From the NCBI GenBank assembly GCA_024305405.1, contig JAKNDB010000014.1:434001-498000 (forward strand): a stretch of 64,000 nucleotides of DNA, in the 5' to 3' direction. Of the stretch, positions 1 through 14,249 are shown one piece after another. This DNA is from Dirofilaria immitis. Taxonomy: Eukaryota; Nematoda; Chromadorea; Rhabditida; Onchocercidae. Each line of letters starts with the position of its first letter. The stretch's first letter is position 1. The position numbers and the translations under genes were made by a program. Below the pieces are notes generated by a model. That model was not told where the DNA came from, searched no databases, and was given only the letters and a program-made list of their open reading frames with translations.

Positions 1-1994
1 TATTTTAATTAAAACATTAGCCATATTTTCATTCTTTAATATATCATCTATTTTATCTTCAATTGATATTTAATTCATTTTGATGCAAGTCAAATCTTTG
101 TATAAGTAAATTAGTTTAAACTTTAAGATGATCTCTTCTAGTATGATACTTCATCAGTAACATATATTTCCTTTATTATTACTTTCTTTTTGTGGTCTTT
201 CTATGACGGGCACATTTTATAAAATCAACTTGCCGCATACTGTGTATCTACTTTTTATATGTGCATGCATGGAATAATAGATCGTTTCGCTAATTCAGTA
301 AATAAGTATATTATGTGGTGTTTTTATAAACCTATTTAGTATATCTCTATCTTATAGTGTGAAGTTTAGCAAATTGTTTACTTTTGTTCCATTGAATATT
401 TTATGTTTAAGCATGATTTCGTTCACGTTTTTTTCTATAAAAGTTTTAAATTAGAAAATATTTTTCATTCTTTTTTTTCAGAAAGTATTCTCGCATACCA
501 TAATAAATTTTTGGCTTGTTGCGTAGATAAAGCAAACGATAGAGAGAAGAAAAGTGCGAAAAAGAGCGATTTCAAAATCTTCTTTTTTCTTGACTTTGAC
601 AAGAAAACGGGAAATAAGAAGACGAGAATCATTTCATGTTGAAGAAGAAACCAAAGGCATAAAGTAAGCTTGAAGTAAACATTCAGTTCAATTACGTGAT
701 CAATATTTCCGATTATAATAGACGTAAGTAGGCAACAAAGTGTTGGATTTTATGATGAAATTATAGGAATGGAAAGGGAATCAAAAATTGTATTTTCTTT
801 ATAATTTATTTTTGTTTAATTTTAAAATTTAGAAAATTGACGAAGCTGCTTGTTGCATGGAATTAAGTAGCTTTCACATATACAGGCATACTTGGATTTA
901 ACAATTTTAATTTGAAGCTTACCTTTCTTTCTGAGTTGGTTTTCAAATTTATTTAATGTAATCCTGATCGCAGGCAGATATATATATTTGCATTTGAAAG
1001 TTTAGAAACTTACTTCTCTTATTTCCTTTTTTCCTTTCATATTGTGTCCAGTAAATTACTGTTAGACTCAGTGAGAGGCCTTTTCTTTCGTAAATCCATT
1101 AGTCCGTCAAAAATGACAAATGCATTCATTAACCTCAACTTTTTCCTAGAATCGTTGAATCAGCAAATATCTAGATTCATTTTCTATAACATGAAAATTT
1201 TCATTTTAAGTTTAAATAGGAAAAAAATATTTCTTAAAGAACGATCAATTCAATTTCAAAACAAATGGTCTTTCTTTCTTTTTTTTTCATTATTTTTTCA
1301 TCTTTTTTTTTTTGAATTGATTCATTGGTATGACAGGAAAAGAACGTAGGCAATTATCTCTCATGTCAGCTATTGTATGAATTTCATTTTTAGTCTTTAA
1401 AAAATTCAAGAATTTTTTCACCATTTGTTGGATCAGTCCCAGCCGAATGGAACGTTTCCTTTCATCACTTTTTATCCCAATCGTTCTTTCGTATTTTTTG
1501 GTATCGTTACTGTCCAAAAAGCATCTTCCCACCGAAATATAGAATAAAATGAGGAATAAGTGGTGAGAATTTTGACTTTGACCTTTGGTCCTGAGGCATT
1601 TTGACATTGACATTAACATGAGCATCATAATTGTTAGTAGTACTTCTTTTTCATTCTAATTTTACCCATTCGCAGAATCCTCAAGATGGCAAAACTGGTA
1701 TGAATTTCCTCTATTCCAGCTATCAATTTGCTATTGCCGCAGAATTCATGCAAGTTTTGCAATGAACAAAAATGAAAAGTTTAGAAAATCATCAATCCCT
1801 TTTATGCTTATTCTCATCGACTAGTAAACCATCTAAAATTCATCCTTAAATTCATTCCTTCATCAATCATATTGGTATTAATATATGCATTATTGAAAAT
1901 GTCTTACATGAAATTTGATATCGCTTAAATTCACTAGAATGAGCAATAGTAATATCAATTTTTATACTGAATAAACTTATAATTAAAAGTTGCA
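1..1994. other. 5' flank of the unknown plus-strand gene
   Basis: AT-rich sequence upstream of the first recognised gene. No convincing coding exon is seen. A possible small leader exon lies around 1675-1699: an acceptor-like TTCGCAG is followed by an ATG giving only four codons (MAKL) and then a GTATGA donor. Joined to the exon beginning at 1995 this frame stops after about a dozen codons, so it could be an untranslated leader with a short upstream frame. The long T-rich frames between 400 and 1650 look like chance open frames. Confidence 0.35.
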
Positions 1995-2209
1995 GACACC
2001 GTTGTTTTGTGGTACAAGGCGTGCATGTGCATAACATACGTGGACAATTGCGTCATACGGGTTCTGCTAACAAAAGAATAAATTTGAAGAGCGTGAAAAG
2101 CCATCTTTCTCTTCTACATTATTTTCTTCAATTATTGATCCAAAAATTCCGAAAAATTTTCGATTATTCTGAAAGATTGGATAACAAAGCAGGGTAAAAA
2201 AGAAGAAAG
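1995..2209 (+). other. Leader exon segment with open frame
   Basis: Directly upstream of the ATG at 2210, after an acceptor (GTTGCAG) at 1988-1994. One frame stays open for about 67 codons from the acceptor to a TAA at 2195-2197, but it has no upstream ATG in that frame. It stops 10 bases before MLGKL and is out of frame with it. It is best read as 5' untranslated exon sequence; an alternative coding use cannot be excluded. Confidence 0.35.
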
Positions 2210-3421
2210 ATGCTCGGTAAATTAGTGAACAAATTCAAGAAACATTCACTACAAGAAGAAATAACAAGCAGTACTGGTTCAGTCGGATCTGTTGCCAATA
2301 ATGCTAGTCCTGGAAATAACAAAATAACAACAGTTACGCCAACTGGGACAATAGTAACGCCACTACCTCAACAACTAAATCGTCGAAGTGCTCGAATAAG
2401 TGCACTTTACGAGGTTTTTTTTTGTTCATCGTTTTTCTCAATTATTTTAACATATGTTAACATATATGAAAATTTCTGAAATATTCAGGACAATAATGCA
2501 TTAGTAATGATTGATTCGGGGACAGAATCAGATGACGATGAATTAGAACAGCTTGATTCAAGTAAGATTTTCGATTAATTCATAAATGTGTGATGAATAA
2601 GTTGAAAGAATGTATAAACATGTCTTGTTCGGTAATATCATTAATACAGTGATAACTGATCATTGCACATTTATGCCATTTGACTCGAAGGTTATTTCAA
2701 ATATACACTTGTAATAATGATCTAAAATTTAATTTAATACTTTTCTATGAATAAAGATGACAAATAATAAACGAACATCATATATTTAATAAATGAACAT
2801 TCATTTTAAAATTTTCATTTTCTCATATGTTTGGTCCATCCATATATATCATCATTAATAGGGCTGATTGTTTGATTTCTTTGTAGCAAGGAAAAGAAGA
2901 TGGAATAAATGCTTGTTTAGTTATGCAAATTTCATTAGCATTTGATGCAGTCTCGGAACAATTACTTTGAGCTCTCAGAAATCATTTACAATTATTGATT
3001 CGGTTAAAATGAATGATGTAATGGTTGACATTGTAAGTATCGTTTGAGAACCATTAAAGATAGTTGGGATTGTCGAATAGATGGAACGAATATTGAGTAT
3101 TTTCATGGTTTCAGATTGCTTAAAGTCAAATAATCTTCTCCTTCTATGATACAAACTAAACGATCTGTAATGAATGGTTATTTGTCGTACAGATCTATAT
3201 ATTATAATGGAAATATTGAAGCTGAAAAGGCTTTATTCTGATGGCTTCGTAAAAATTTACATATTGCTACTACCATCAATTACAGCAACATCTGTCTAGG
3301 ATTTAGAACGTAGTATTTTCGCTATTATGGACATGACATTTAGAGATGAGTGTTTATCCTCTTCATCCAGTAGCCATCTTTTAATTTGCCTATTTATTCA
3401 GTAATGTTTCTTATCATTTTT

Positions 3422-3457
<36 letters not shown>

Positions 3458-4861
3458 CTTCTTTTTTTCTAATTATTCTAGTTAAAAAATTTGCAGATTT
3501 GTACAGAGCATCTTCAAGAGATATAATGGGAAGCAGTCCGCCAAATCTGACCAGTTCACCGCCTCTAGCTAGCGAATTCGAAACAGATAGGTTCGTTTTA
3601 TTTTGATTACTTAAAATGATAGTTTATAAATCTCTGAATATACATATATTTATCACCAAAATTCTAGAAAGTCGGGAAAAGCTGGTTTAGGCACTAATCT
3701 TCAACATTCATTCCTCTTTGTCAAATTTCACTATTCATTTTTCGTTAATAATAATTTTTGGAACAAAGTTTCCAAAAATTATTCGAGAAAATTATTAGGA
3801 TTATATTAAATTTCTTGTTTTCCTCTGTTAAAAATATTCTTATTTAGTAGTTTTTCAATTATTTACGACTTTGCACCAGTTTTTAAGATTTGACACATTC
3901 AAGAGCTCTTTCAGATTAAATATTTCGCAAAGTAGAGAAAAAATCAAGACAAATAGAAAAAGAAGCATAAGTGAAGAATTAATTTTAAAAAATATATGTA
4001 TATACATATATATACAAACAAATTTGGACATAATGGACTTTCACCATTCCTGTCTAAAGGATCCGGAACTTGTCTATTTCAAGTTTTTCTAGACAACTGG
4101 ATTGAACCAAAAGAGGAGATTTGATATTTAATTTCTTCGAAGAAATTTTTATGCATCAAACGCTACCTCCATAAATAGACAAGCAGATATGCCCTTTTAT
4201 ATAAATATTTGCATAAATTCTCCCATATGAGAAGATCGCTGTTTTGTAGAACATATATTATGCATATTGTTGCTCGAAGATTATTTCCAAATGATTATTA
4301 TATTGTCTTACGCTACTAACTGTATCCCGTGGGAAGTAAGATGGCGCATTGCGAATAAATTTTTATATATTTTGAAATTCAATTTCTTAATAGTTAGCAT
4401 AATCATGATTTGATCGGTTAAGATCGTAAGTCCGTTACTTGTAACGACGAATAATATAAATTTCAGTTTTTTCATTTTTTCTTGGTCTATATTAAACGAG
4501 CAGTATCTTCGTTAAAGTTTTTTTGACATTCATAATTTTATACAAGGCTTTTGGGAAGGAAACCTTTTGCATTTCGCATCTCTACTGTTTTCGCAGTCCA
4601 TTATTAATTAGTTTCGTTAGAGGGAACGAAGAAGAATGTATGTAATATGTATGTAATAGAGTAGTAGTTATAATATTTATTATTAGTTATAGTGATAAGA
4701 GTCGTAATATTATGAGTGGAAAAAATAATATTAATCATTATAGTAATGATAAATTTCCAATGATAAAGCTGTATTATATTATTATTAAGAAAATGGCTGC
4801 ACTTCTGGTAGTAATAGTACGTAGTAGTAGTAATAGTACGTAGTAGTAGTAATAGTAGTAC

Positions 4862-4927
<66 letters not shown>

Positions 4928-5861
4928 AGTAGTAGTAGTAGTAGTGATAATAATAATAATAATAAATAATAATAATAACCACAGAGGTAGTTGCTATAGA
5001 AATGAAGAGAAAAGAGGATCGAAGTTAAATAGCATAGAAGAAGAAATAAGAAGGTAGATTGCCGAATATGGTCTATCTATCGTTTAGGACCGGATAACAT
5101 CGTTGATTGGTTGAAGTATTCACATTCATATCGAGCTGTCATTATCGTTTTGATGAATGATCGATCGGTAGGCAGTTGTTGGGTATTGTTGATGGCAATT
5201 AGTACATAACTTCAATCGATGGGAAAGATAGTCAATATCCTCTTTGTGAGGTAAAGAATGGAAATAGTATTAGAACTGAACAAATTTCAAATTTATCACA
5301 CTTTTTCTCTATCATCCATTCGTAGTAATTATAGATGAATGATAAAGAAGGAGGAGAAATAATAAATAAAAAGAGTGGTAACGGAATAGTTGAATGTTAT
5401 TTAGAATAACATACATGAAATTGAATGTTATTGGACGAGAAAAAAGTTCATGAAGAATCAATTATGTTACATGGATCGCTCTGTTCTACAACCTAAATAT
5501 CGATGAATAGGATCAGGATCAACTCATATTCTCTCTCAAAAGTCTTCCATCCTTTCATATTTTCCTTCCCTTCAAGTGGAAAAGAAAAAAATTATTATTT
5601 CATCGTACCATTTTTATTTTCTTACCAGTTTATAACATATATTTTTTTATCAATTTCGTTTTAAATATTAATGTTATGGAATAGATCTTATGAGTTCTTC
5701 GAACGAAATAGACAAATCACATTCTATCAATAGCGTCGATTTATGCTATGTGATACTTTGAATAATATCACGCAGAGCTGGCACATATTCAAGTTTAGCA
5801 AAATACTCGTTTCGATGGCAATTGAAGTAAATATTTGCTTCAATTGCTTTCATCATCATCC

Positions 5862-5899
<38 letters not shown>

Positions 5900-8800
5900 T
5901 CCTATACTATGAATAAATAAATCTTAAACGGTGACATGTTCATCTTCGAGAATGAAACGAAAGAAATCATCAAAAGAGTAAATGTGAGGAAAAAAGAAAC
6001 AAAGAAAAAAGAATGTAGGAAGGCCTGGAATAATAAAGGAAGAAATAGACGAAATAGTGTTGTGATTAGAATGCTATAGGAAAAAGGCAGTGAACATTGG
6101 AAGGTTATTCGTTATTAATTTATTTACATATTGCCAGCCATCTTGACTGCTGCCCATTTCATTGCTTCAGTATCGGTACTACTAGTACTGCTATGCCATA
6201 AAAAATCTGTCAAGCTGATAAATGTGAATGAAGTTATTTAAATAGACATTTCTTCTCGAAGTTTAAATTTTAATAGGAAGTAGGTCGATTCGATCGTTTG
6301 ACGTGTTGACAATATTTCCGATATAAGAGAGGAAAAAATGTAAATAATAATGCCGAATAATCGTATATGTATGAATATATACGTATCTTATATATTATCA
6401 TCATCCAGTCGTTCTATTCTTTTTGATTATTTGAAAGCGAGACATTGATAACTGAGTCTATCAGTTGATTAAATATTTTGCATAGCATAATGCATCTTCT
6501 TTTTAGCTTCTTCTTAAAGCATTCTGCATACATGCATGTATACAACAATGTATTCATGCAGTCAGGCTTCTTACTATTCTACGATGAATAGATCAATGAC
6601 AAAATAAATACTAGTACCGAAGGAATTTCAAAAAAATCCTCTAGTAACAAGAAATTTTGAAGAAAAATTAGACTTCTAGTAATGAAGAAGAAAAGTGTTA
6701 GTATATTGTTTATATTATTTCGTTATCAGCTTAACAAGTCAGTCATTTTATTCTTTTAATTTTCTTAATTTTCTGAAGAAGTATTATGGATATATTTGGA
6801 TTTTAGGAACTTTTATTCCGAATTCTGAGCAATATATTGACAGCTAAATATCAGCATAAATTGCCTATGCTTGGAAAAATCATTTTTAAATTCATTGGAT
6901 TGTGTTTCCGGCTTGCTCGAGTTTTATTTGTAGTAAGCATTAACTGATTAACTGATTGCTATGCCAGAATAATTGGATACTATAGTAAGGCAGCGGTGAG
7001 GATGCATCGTTGGTGCAAACATTAATAGCCATTCAAACACATTACAAATATGAATGGAAGCAACAATTTTATTATAGATAAACTTCTCGTTTCCAATGTC
7101 TCCATTTAATTATGTTTTGATTGAGCTTTTGGAACACTAAACATAATACTTAGCCTGAACCGATATTCTTTTTTTTTTTTTTCTTATTGATTAACGGCAA
7201 GAAAAGAGTAGTGACAAAAGAAGGCATAAAGACGGAATAAAGTAGTAGGATTTGTTTTACTAACATTGCGCATTAAGTTTTACATGATATCTTTCATTTC
7301 TACTGCTAATATCATATTAGTATTAGTAGTTAATAAAGTTTTTCATCTTTCTCTTTATTATTAATACTCCATTTTTCTAGAGAAATTATAATTTCATAAA
7401 AAGCACTCCAGAATAATTATCCTTTTGGTCTGATAGACGATTAATCTCTTTAATGTTAACGATTTTTTTTCATTTTCATTTTCAAAATCGCTAAATATTA
7501 TTCGAAATACAGAAGAAATTTTCAGCATGATAAGTAATAAATTTGAAATGCAATGAGATTGATGCCATTATTATGAAAATTACAAAAACTTAGATGTTAA
7601 TCATTAATATTGCGGTAATGCAAGTATGATATTTGTTTTGCCAAATAAATCTTTTGCCAATACATAAGATTGAAGTTGCAAACTTTCTCCTATCTCTTAA
7701 GTTTATTTAAATGCAATCATTCTTCAATAATTAATGGTACAAATTGAATAGCACTCGTTACATTTGTCACATCACTTATCATCTTGCGCATTATTTTATA
7801 TTCAAATTATTATGAAATTCTTGCTCAAATAGATCTGATGTTCAATTTTTAGTCAGTTTAATACCTGCCTTCTACATTCTCATCTTTTTTAGCAAGACAA
7901 GAGATAAGATTGTGTATAAATATAATGCCATGCGAATAGCACTCGTTACATTTGTCACATTACTGTATCATTTCATCAGCAAAATATTTTTCTTGTAATT
8001 GAACTGCATAACATAACTTGCAGTTAGCAGTAATAGTAATAGTAGTAGTAGTAGTAGCGCTGTATCATAATTAACCAAATTTATTGATGTTTCGAGTACT
8101 TCTTCTAAATAAAAGTGCTGTAGTTAATCACATCTTTCTGTAATTTAATCTATTTCGGTCATAGAAAAAAATTTCGTTAGTGAAATAAACTGGAATGAGA
8201 AAATTAGGCTTTCTTTAGAAGAGACGAATCTATCTAAATAAAAAGGATGTTTTAAGTTTTTAAATTTGAATCCTCATTCTAACAATAAAAATAACTTTTT
8301 CATGATTTTCGGAAACTTCTACAAAAATTAAGCGATCTTTCTACATTTCTGGAATGAGCCATAAGATTGAATTAAATAAGATGATCCGAGATTATAATTA
8401 TAATATCTTGATAAAAGTGTATTTTTTTATATTTCAGGAGGGAAGAAAGAAATGAAAATTGAAATTAATGTTGAACATTGCAATATGATTGTCAGCTTCT
8501 GAAATCAATACACTTTGGAGTGATGTAAATAAAATGGAAATTTAAGAAAGAAGGAAGGGGTCAGTTAGTAACGTTAGTAGTGCATTTCGTCATTCATATG
8601 ATGGTGAAATGAGGATAATATGTATTCTCACATTTAGTATTAATTTTTCTAGTTTATGATGAATTGATAATTTGAATACAGAATGGTTTGGAATTATTGA
8701 ACCTATTTTATAACTTTATTTATAGTTTCAATTTTGTTTAAAATTCGATAACTGAAAAGTGATCTGCCTGAATAATAAATAAATTAGAAGTTTTCATTCT

Positions 8801-11800
8801 TTTCATGAAATAATTCATTTATAGGCATATTTTTGTTATGAAATATTTGTTATTATGTCACAAGTTATTGGTAAATCCAACATAAGCGCTATTTTTAAAT
8901 TGAGATTTCTATGCATTGGAATGATTGTTAGAGCTTATGGAACATTTCAGTTAGTTCTGTTTGTCAGTTATTCATTTTATTTTCAAATGCCGAATTTGGC
9001 AGTTTTTCTATTGCATTTGCATTCTGGACAGTAATCTAACTTTTTGTTTTAGTCTTTCCGATTCTCCAAATTATCTCAAAAAAATTGTTATCATCTATGA
9101 TTATGAAAAAGAAAAAGTGTTGTTTAATTGGTATTGACTGGCAAAAAAGGAGATAGGTGAACAAAAGGATGACATTTTTGTTGCTGTTGAAAAGAGAAAT
9201 TTTTCGCTTTAGTAATTTTTCGAAGAAAAAACTCTTCTTTCCTAATGTATGTGCTTCATGCTTCAAACTCCAGTTAAAATAAAAATAGGGAAGAGAAGAA
9301 ATTTTTTCTGTTCTTCTTTGCATTCTATTTTTCATCAATTTTTTTGTTCTTTTTCACTTCTCATCCTAATAATCTAAGCAAGGAAAAGAGAGTAGTGGAT
9401 GATGAAGAGGAAAGATAGGAACCTTTAATATATGAGCTTGATGCAAAGGCTCTCATCACTTTACTAAGGATTTCAGCCTTTGGGGATCTAATTAGAATGG
9501 TTTTCTTCGGAAAACACATTAGTTATGCGTAGGAGAAGTAGTAATAGACTTAAGATTGAATCGGGATAGATAGATGTGGCTAGTTGATGAATAATTAGAT
9601 AGATGACTGAGTTGCTGTCATCGCCATCGTCCATCCTATAGCAAAAAGTCAGAAAGCTAAATTCAAATAACCATGAAATTAAATCTCGTTTTCTTTTTCG
9701 TCTCTGCGGCAAGCTCGTAATTTTGTTATTTTTACATATAAATAGAACTTGGTTTCGAATTTATGTTATTCTTTGCTTGCTGCATGTTCCTCAAATTTAT
9801 ATATTTTCTTGATGTTCTTTCGGACTATGACAAATGATGAATGGCATTTTCACCACCTTATGGCTGGAAAAAATTTTCACTTGAACAATTGAATTTACTT
9901 GTATGAATTTCGAAATTTTGAAATAATTGAAATGTTGACATTGACTAAGTTAGATCTATTCTCATTCTTTATCCTGTCTCCATTTTTACACTTCTCTCAT
10001 TTTCCTCCTTCTACATTAATCTTTCTCTGTTGAATGATGTGTATGAAATTTTTGAGATTTCTCGATTCGAGTTGATATTTATTATGTCTTATCCTATTCA
10101 TTTGATATATTATTATAAGCAATTTTACTTTCACTTCATGAGAGTCCAATTAGACACGCACAATGCTTTAATAAATGGGTCAAAGTTCTTTGTTTAATTC
10201 ATTCGAACTTTCTTCATTATCTATTTAATGCTAGTAGGTGATTTGGTAAAAAAACTTTTTTCAATCACATCCATGAACGGAATGTAGCGCATTGGTTCAG
10301 AGATTTATCGTGCAAATCAAAATTCGCTTTTAATACTGATTGGTCCGCTATTTCACTTGTCAAAAAGTGAAGCTTTACTTTCCAGAAAGGAATTCCTTTT
10401 ATTTAAAGTATTGAATTTAACTTGACATATATAATTATTTTTCATTGCTCGCGAACCAATAAAATACCTGTTTATCATTCGCGAAGAACTATAATTTCAT
10501 TCTTAATTACTCTCCATCATGCTATAGAAAAAATTTATGGTTCCATTATAATACTTCATAACTCGCAGTTGTCCATGAGCATTTTCCTATTCAAATTAAA
10601 TAAAAAAATCATTATTTTTTGCAACAATAATCAAGGCTTTCAAAAATTTTTAGTTTTGGGTATAATTTTACCGTGGCATTTTTAACTTAATAAAGCCTTT
10701 TTGAAAATGGATAAATAATAAAGCAAATTCTTGGACGAATTTCCCTCATCTTCACATCTCACCATATTACTTTTTTTAAATATTTAGGCATGATTTGTTT
10801 TTATTTTTTTTTAGCAACTTCAAGTTTTCCTATTAGATTTCGAATGATCAAAATTTCATACTTCCTTTCAAACAGTAGATGAAAATCATCTTGCCTTGCA
10901 AATAACAGTAGAACTAATTAATGGTTTATCAGGAAAATAATCATAATAGAATTCTGATATTATTAATGATAATGATGCGTCCTTATCGTCTTGAAGAGAA
11001 TTTTAGGACGATAATATATCCTTCCTTAATATCTTTCACTCGAGAACTGTTATTGTCTTGTATGCCTTTTAATAGCATTATTTATTTTATGATTCTGCAT
11101 TCTCTAGTCTGATCTAATTTTCATAACTTAGTTGTGTTTCATTTTTATCTTTTTATCTCAAGTTTTGAATGATAAGATGATGTGTTAGAAGAACACTTTT
11201 GTCGAGACTTTCAATCTCACAGTTTTATTTGTTCCATTGTCATATAGTTGCTTTAACACATTATCATATGTTTATTAGCAGATAATCACTACTATTCCCT
11301 AGTTTCAAACTTCTTTCTTGCTCAGCTGAAGTGAAAAAAAAGCTAAGAGATGGAAGAAAAAGATTGAAGGTTTAAACTGATGGAGAAAAGGATAAAAGAA
11401 TTAACTTCATGGATAAAAATAAGGCATCGAATGGATTTATCTAATTAAGATAGAGTCGGATTCCTTTAATGAAACTGGCTTTTCTTTCTTTCATCTTCAT
11501 ATTTTAATTTTAACTCTCATTTTACAATAACTTTACCTAAAATTTTAATCCCTCAAATTTCCTGCAGCTGGGACAGTACAGGCTGTGAATCCGGCATTGT
11601 TTTGCACGATAGAAGTGAAATCAGCGAACTATCACAAGATAATATTTTGGACGAAGTTATGAAGGGTACTAATTGGTAAGTTTGTCGTCATTTCGGCAAT
11701 TTTTTAAATTTTTTCAGAAATTTAAATTTTATTTGTACATTCATCAAAATCGGAATCATTTTCACGTTATTATTTCGAGTTAATTAAATTGTTCTTAAAT

Positions 11801-14208
11801 ACTAGTAAATAATAAGTGATTGTTTGTTAATATATTGATAAATTCAAATTTTATGCAGATTAATTTATAGGAAGACGATTTATAATTGGTAAAAATTAAT
11901 GTTTTTTTAATATTATCGCATCAAAAATCTTAATCGAAATGAGATTGAAAACATTATTATTGTAAATAACCTAGATAAGTCAAATTTTGACGGAGAGGTT
12001 TCATCCACTAATGGTTTGATGGAAGGATAGATATATAGTTAACCAAATAAACTTTTACATTTCAATGCGTTGTGCATACATTTCAATAAACTCTTTACCT
12101 AATGCAATGGGAAGGCCTGGATAGAGTATTGCTGATGATTAAAAGGAAAGCTTTTTATTAATCAATTAAATTATTAAAATGAAGATTGGTGAAATAGATT
12201 AAGCGTTGCGTTGATACAATTATGTGTGAAAATAGTTTCGAAGAAATTAATTTAAAGAACTGAGTTCGTTTTTTCAATTGCCAAAGAGTAGATTAATGAA
12301 TTTTAATCAGCTTTCTTATCTTTTTTTTTTTCAAATTAAATTCATTTCGAATAGTTGATTTTTCTTTCTTGAGCTACTAATAAATCTCAAGTTACAAAGA
12401 GGGAAAATTCATTACCGAACATTTTTCTCATGCATCAGCTGTTTGCTATAATTAATTCCTCCAGGAATAATTCTTTTCTCGTATACGGCAATTTTAATTT
12501 TTAAAACCTTGCAGTTGTAACTGGATAATTTTGGCAGTTCGTCGCTTTTGACAGCAGCTAGGATTGACAAATAAATTTAAAAATGTGAAATACTCCTTAT
12601 GAACTATGATGACTGAAATTTGATTGCCTCTTAGGTTCCACTTTCATTTTTGAATCGCTTTTGATGCTGCAATGAGTGAAAAAATTACTTTAGAGCTCTG
12701 TGTGATTTATTAGATCGTCCCTCGTATCGATATCATATAGAGCATAACACTTGCCTTTCTTGTTATCCTTACCAAAACATCTGACAATGCTTACCATACC
12801 GTTTATTTGGTCTTATTTATTGTGGTTCACGAAATTCATTTAGAATTAATTTCCTTCAGTTAATGTTTAGGAAAGAAATTGTAGTAAACAGCAGTAGATG
12901 ATGAATATAATAAATATGTAATGTGTAAGCACTACAAGATCAGAAAAACCGCAAATATCTCTACGCTCAGAAGCATCTATTGGGATTGGGAAACTTTCAG
13001 GAAAAGGATCTTCTTGTTTATCTGTGGTTTATTGATTGGAAATTGATTCTTCTTGTTATTATGATTCGACTGAATCAGCAATAGGATTTATTGAATTATA
13101 CGATATTATAACACAGTATTATTGCGTTTATACAATGGTTTGCATTAAATACACAACATACAATAACAAATTAGTGAAAGAGTATAATAAACAACGTAAA
13201 ATTAAGGATTATGAACAAAAATATCTTAATGCTTATTGCATTGTTGTATCCTCTCTTTGTAATTGTGTTTCTCTTTTTCGTTTTACCACTACTACTATTC
13301 TTAGTGAATTATGGTGGTGCTTCCGTTAAATTATTCGCGGAATTGCTGCTATTATCTAATTACATCAAACTTCTACTACTGAATTATTGAATTGAATTGA
13401 ATTCGACTCTGAAATCCTTTTCATTCTTTGGAATTTCTTTTTCTTACCTGATCTTCAATATATCGCATCATGATTATTGATCTTACTTTATTGACCTTTG
13501 AGTCGGAGTGTTTTGGCGGTAAATATGTTCATCTTTTCGGCTTGTTGACCCCTTTGTAACTATGGCGCCTTATTTGAACTTTAATGTTTCTTGTATACCG
13601 TGATTTTCCTTTGTTTACAATATTTATCATGGCGTTTTCATATTTTTAATTTTGGCATTCCTATCTATGTACAAATCATTACATCTTTCGGCTTTCACCG
13701 GCAACATTCGTGCAAATAGCGAGTTTTGCAATTTTAAAGAAGTGAAAACTTCGAATGAAGTTAATTTTCGGTACAATTTTAAGTTCCAGGAAATTAAAAA
13801 AAAAAGAAGGAGAAGATTAGATATAAAATATATGATATTTCATTGCTGATATTTTCAATTAGCTAAAAAGTAGGAAGAAGTTCATCGAAAATTATATTAG
13901 AGTTTAGGCTTTTATAAAAATAAAAAGATGATATAGAAGAAAAATGGATGAAATGCACTATCAGTTTTTCAAATAATTCATAATTCTAGAGCCAATTGAG
14001 TGAATGAAAGATTCCATTACATTTAAAAGATTTTGAAATCATTATGGAATAAATTAATAATTAGAATTTTCGGAAACTCATCATTTATATATTACAATTA
14101 TAACAAACATATATGTTTCCGAGAACAGAACTCGGTTGAATTATCGGTTGGTCTTATAATAAATTTTTTGAAATTTTCAAATTAATATTTTCAGTATTCC
14201 AACAACAA

Positions 14209-14249
<41 letters not shown>

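Larger units (their letters stand above)
3591..11567 (+). other. About 8 kb intron of the unknown gene
   Basis: Long intron between GATAG|GTTCG at 3590 and CTGCAG|CTGGG at 11568. The flanking exons join in phase to give FETDSWDSTGCESGIVL. The intron holds a TAG/AAT trinucleotide tract (4.80-4.98 kb), an ATC tract (5.85-5.90 kb), an AGT tract (8.03-8.06 kb) and a duplicated 27-base word (7746 and 7934). No coding exon was recognised inside it. Confidence 0.5.

Noticed and set aside
4785..4982. 65-codon minus-strand open frame made of Leu and Tyr
   Set aside because: Pure translation of a TAG/AAT trinucleotide tract; not a gene.
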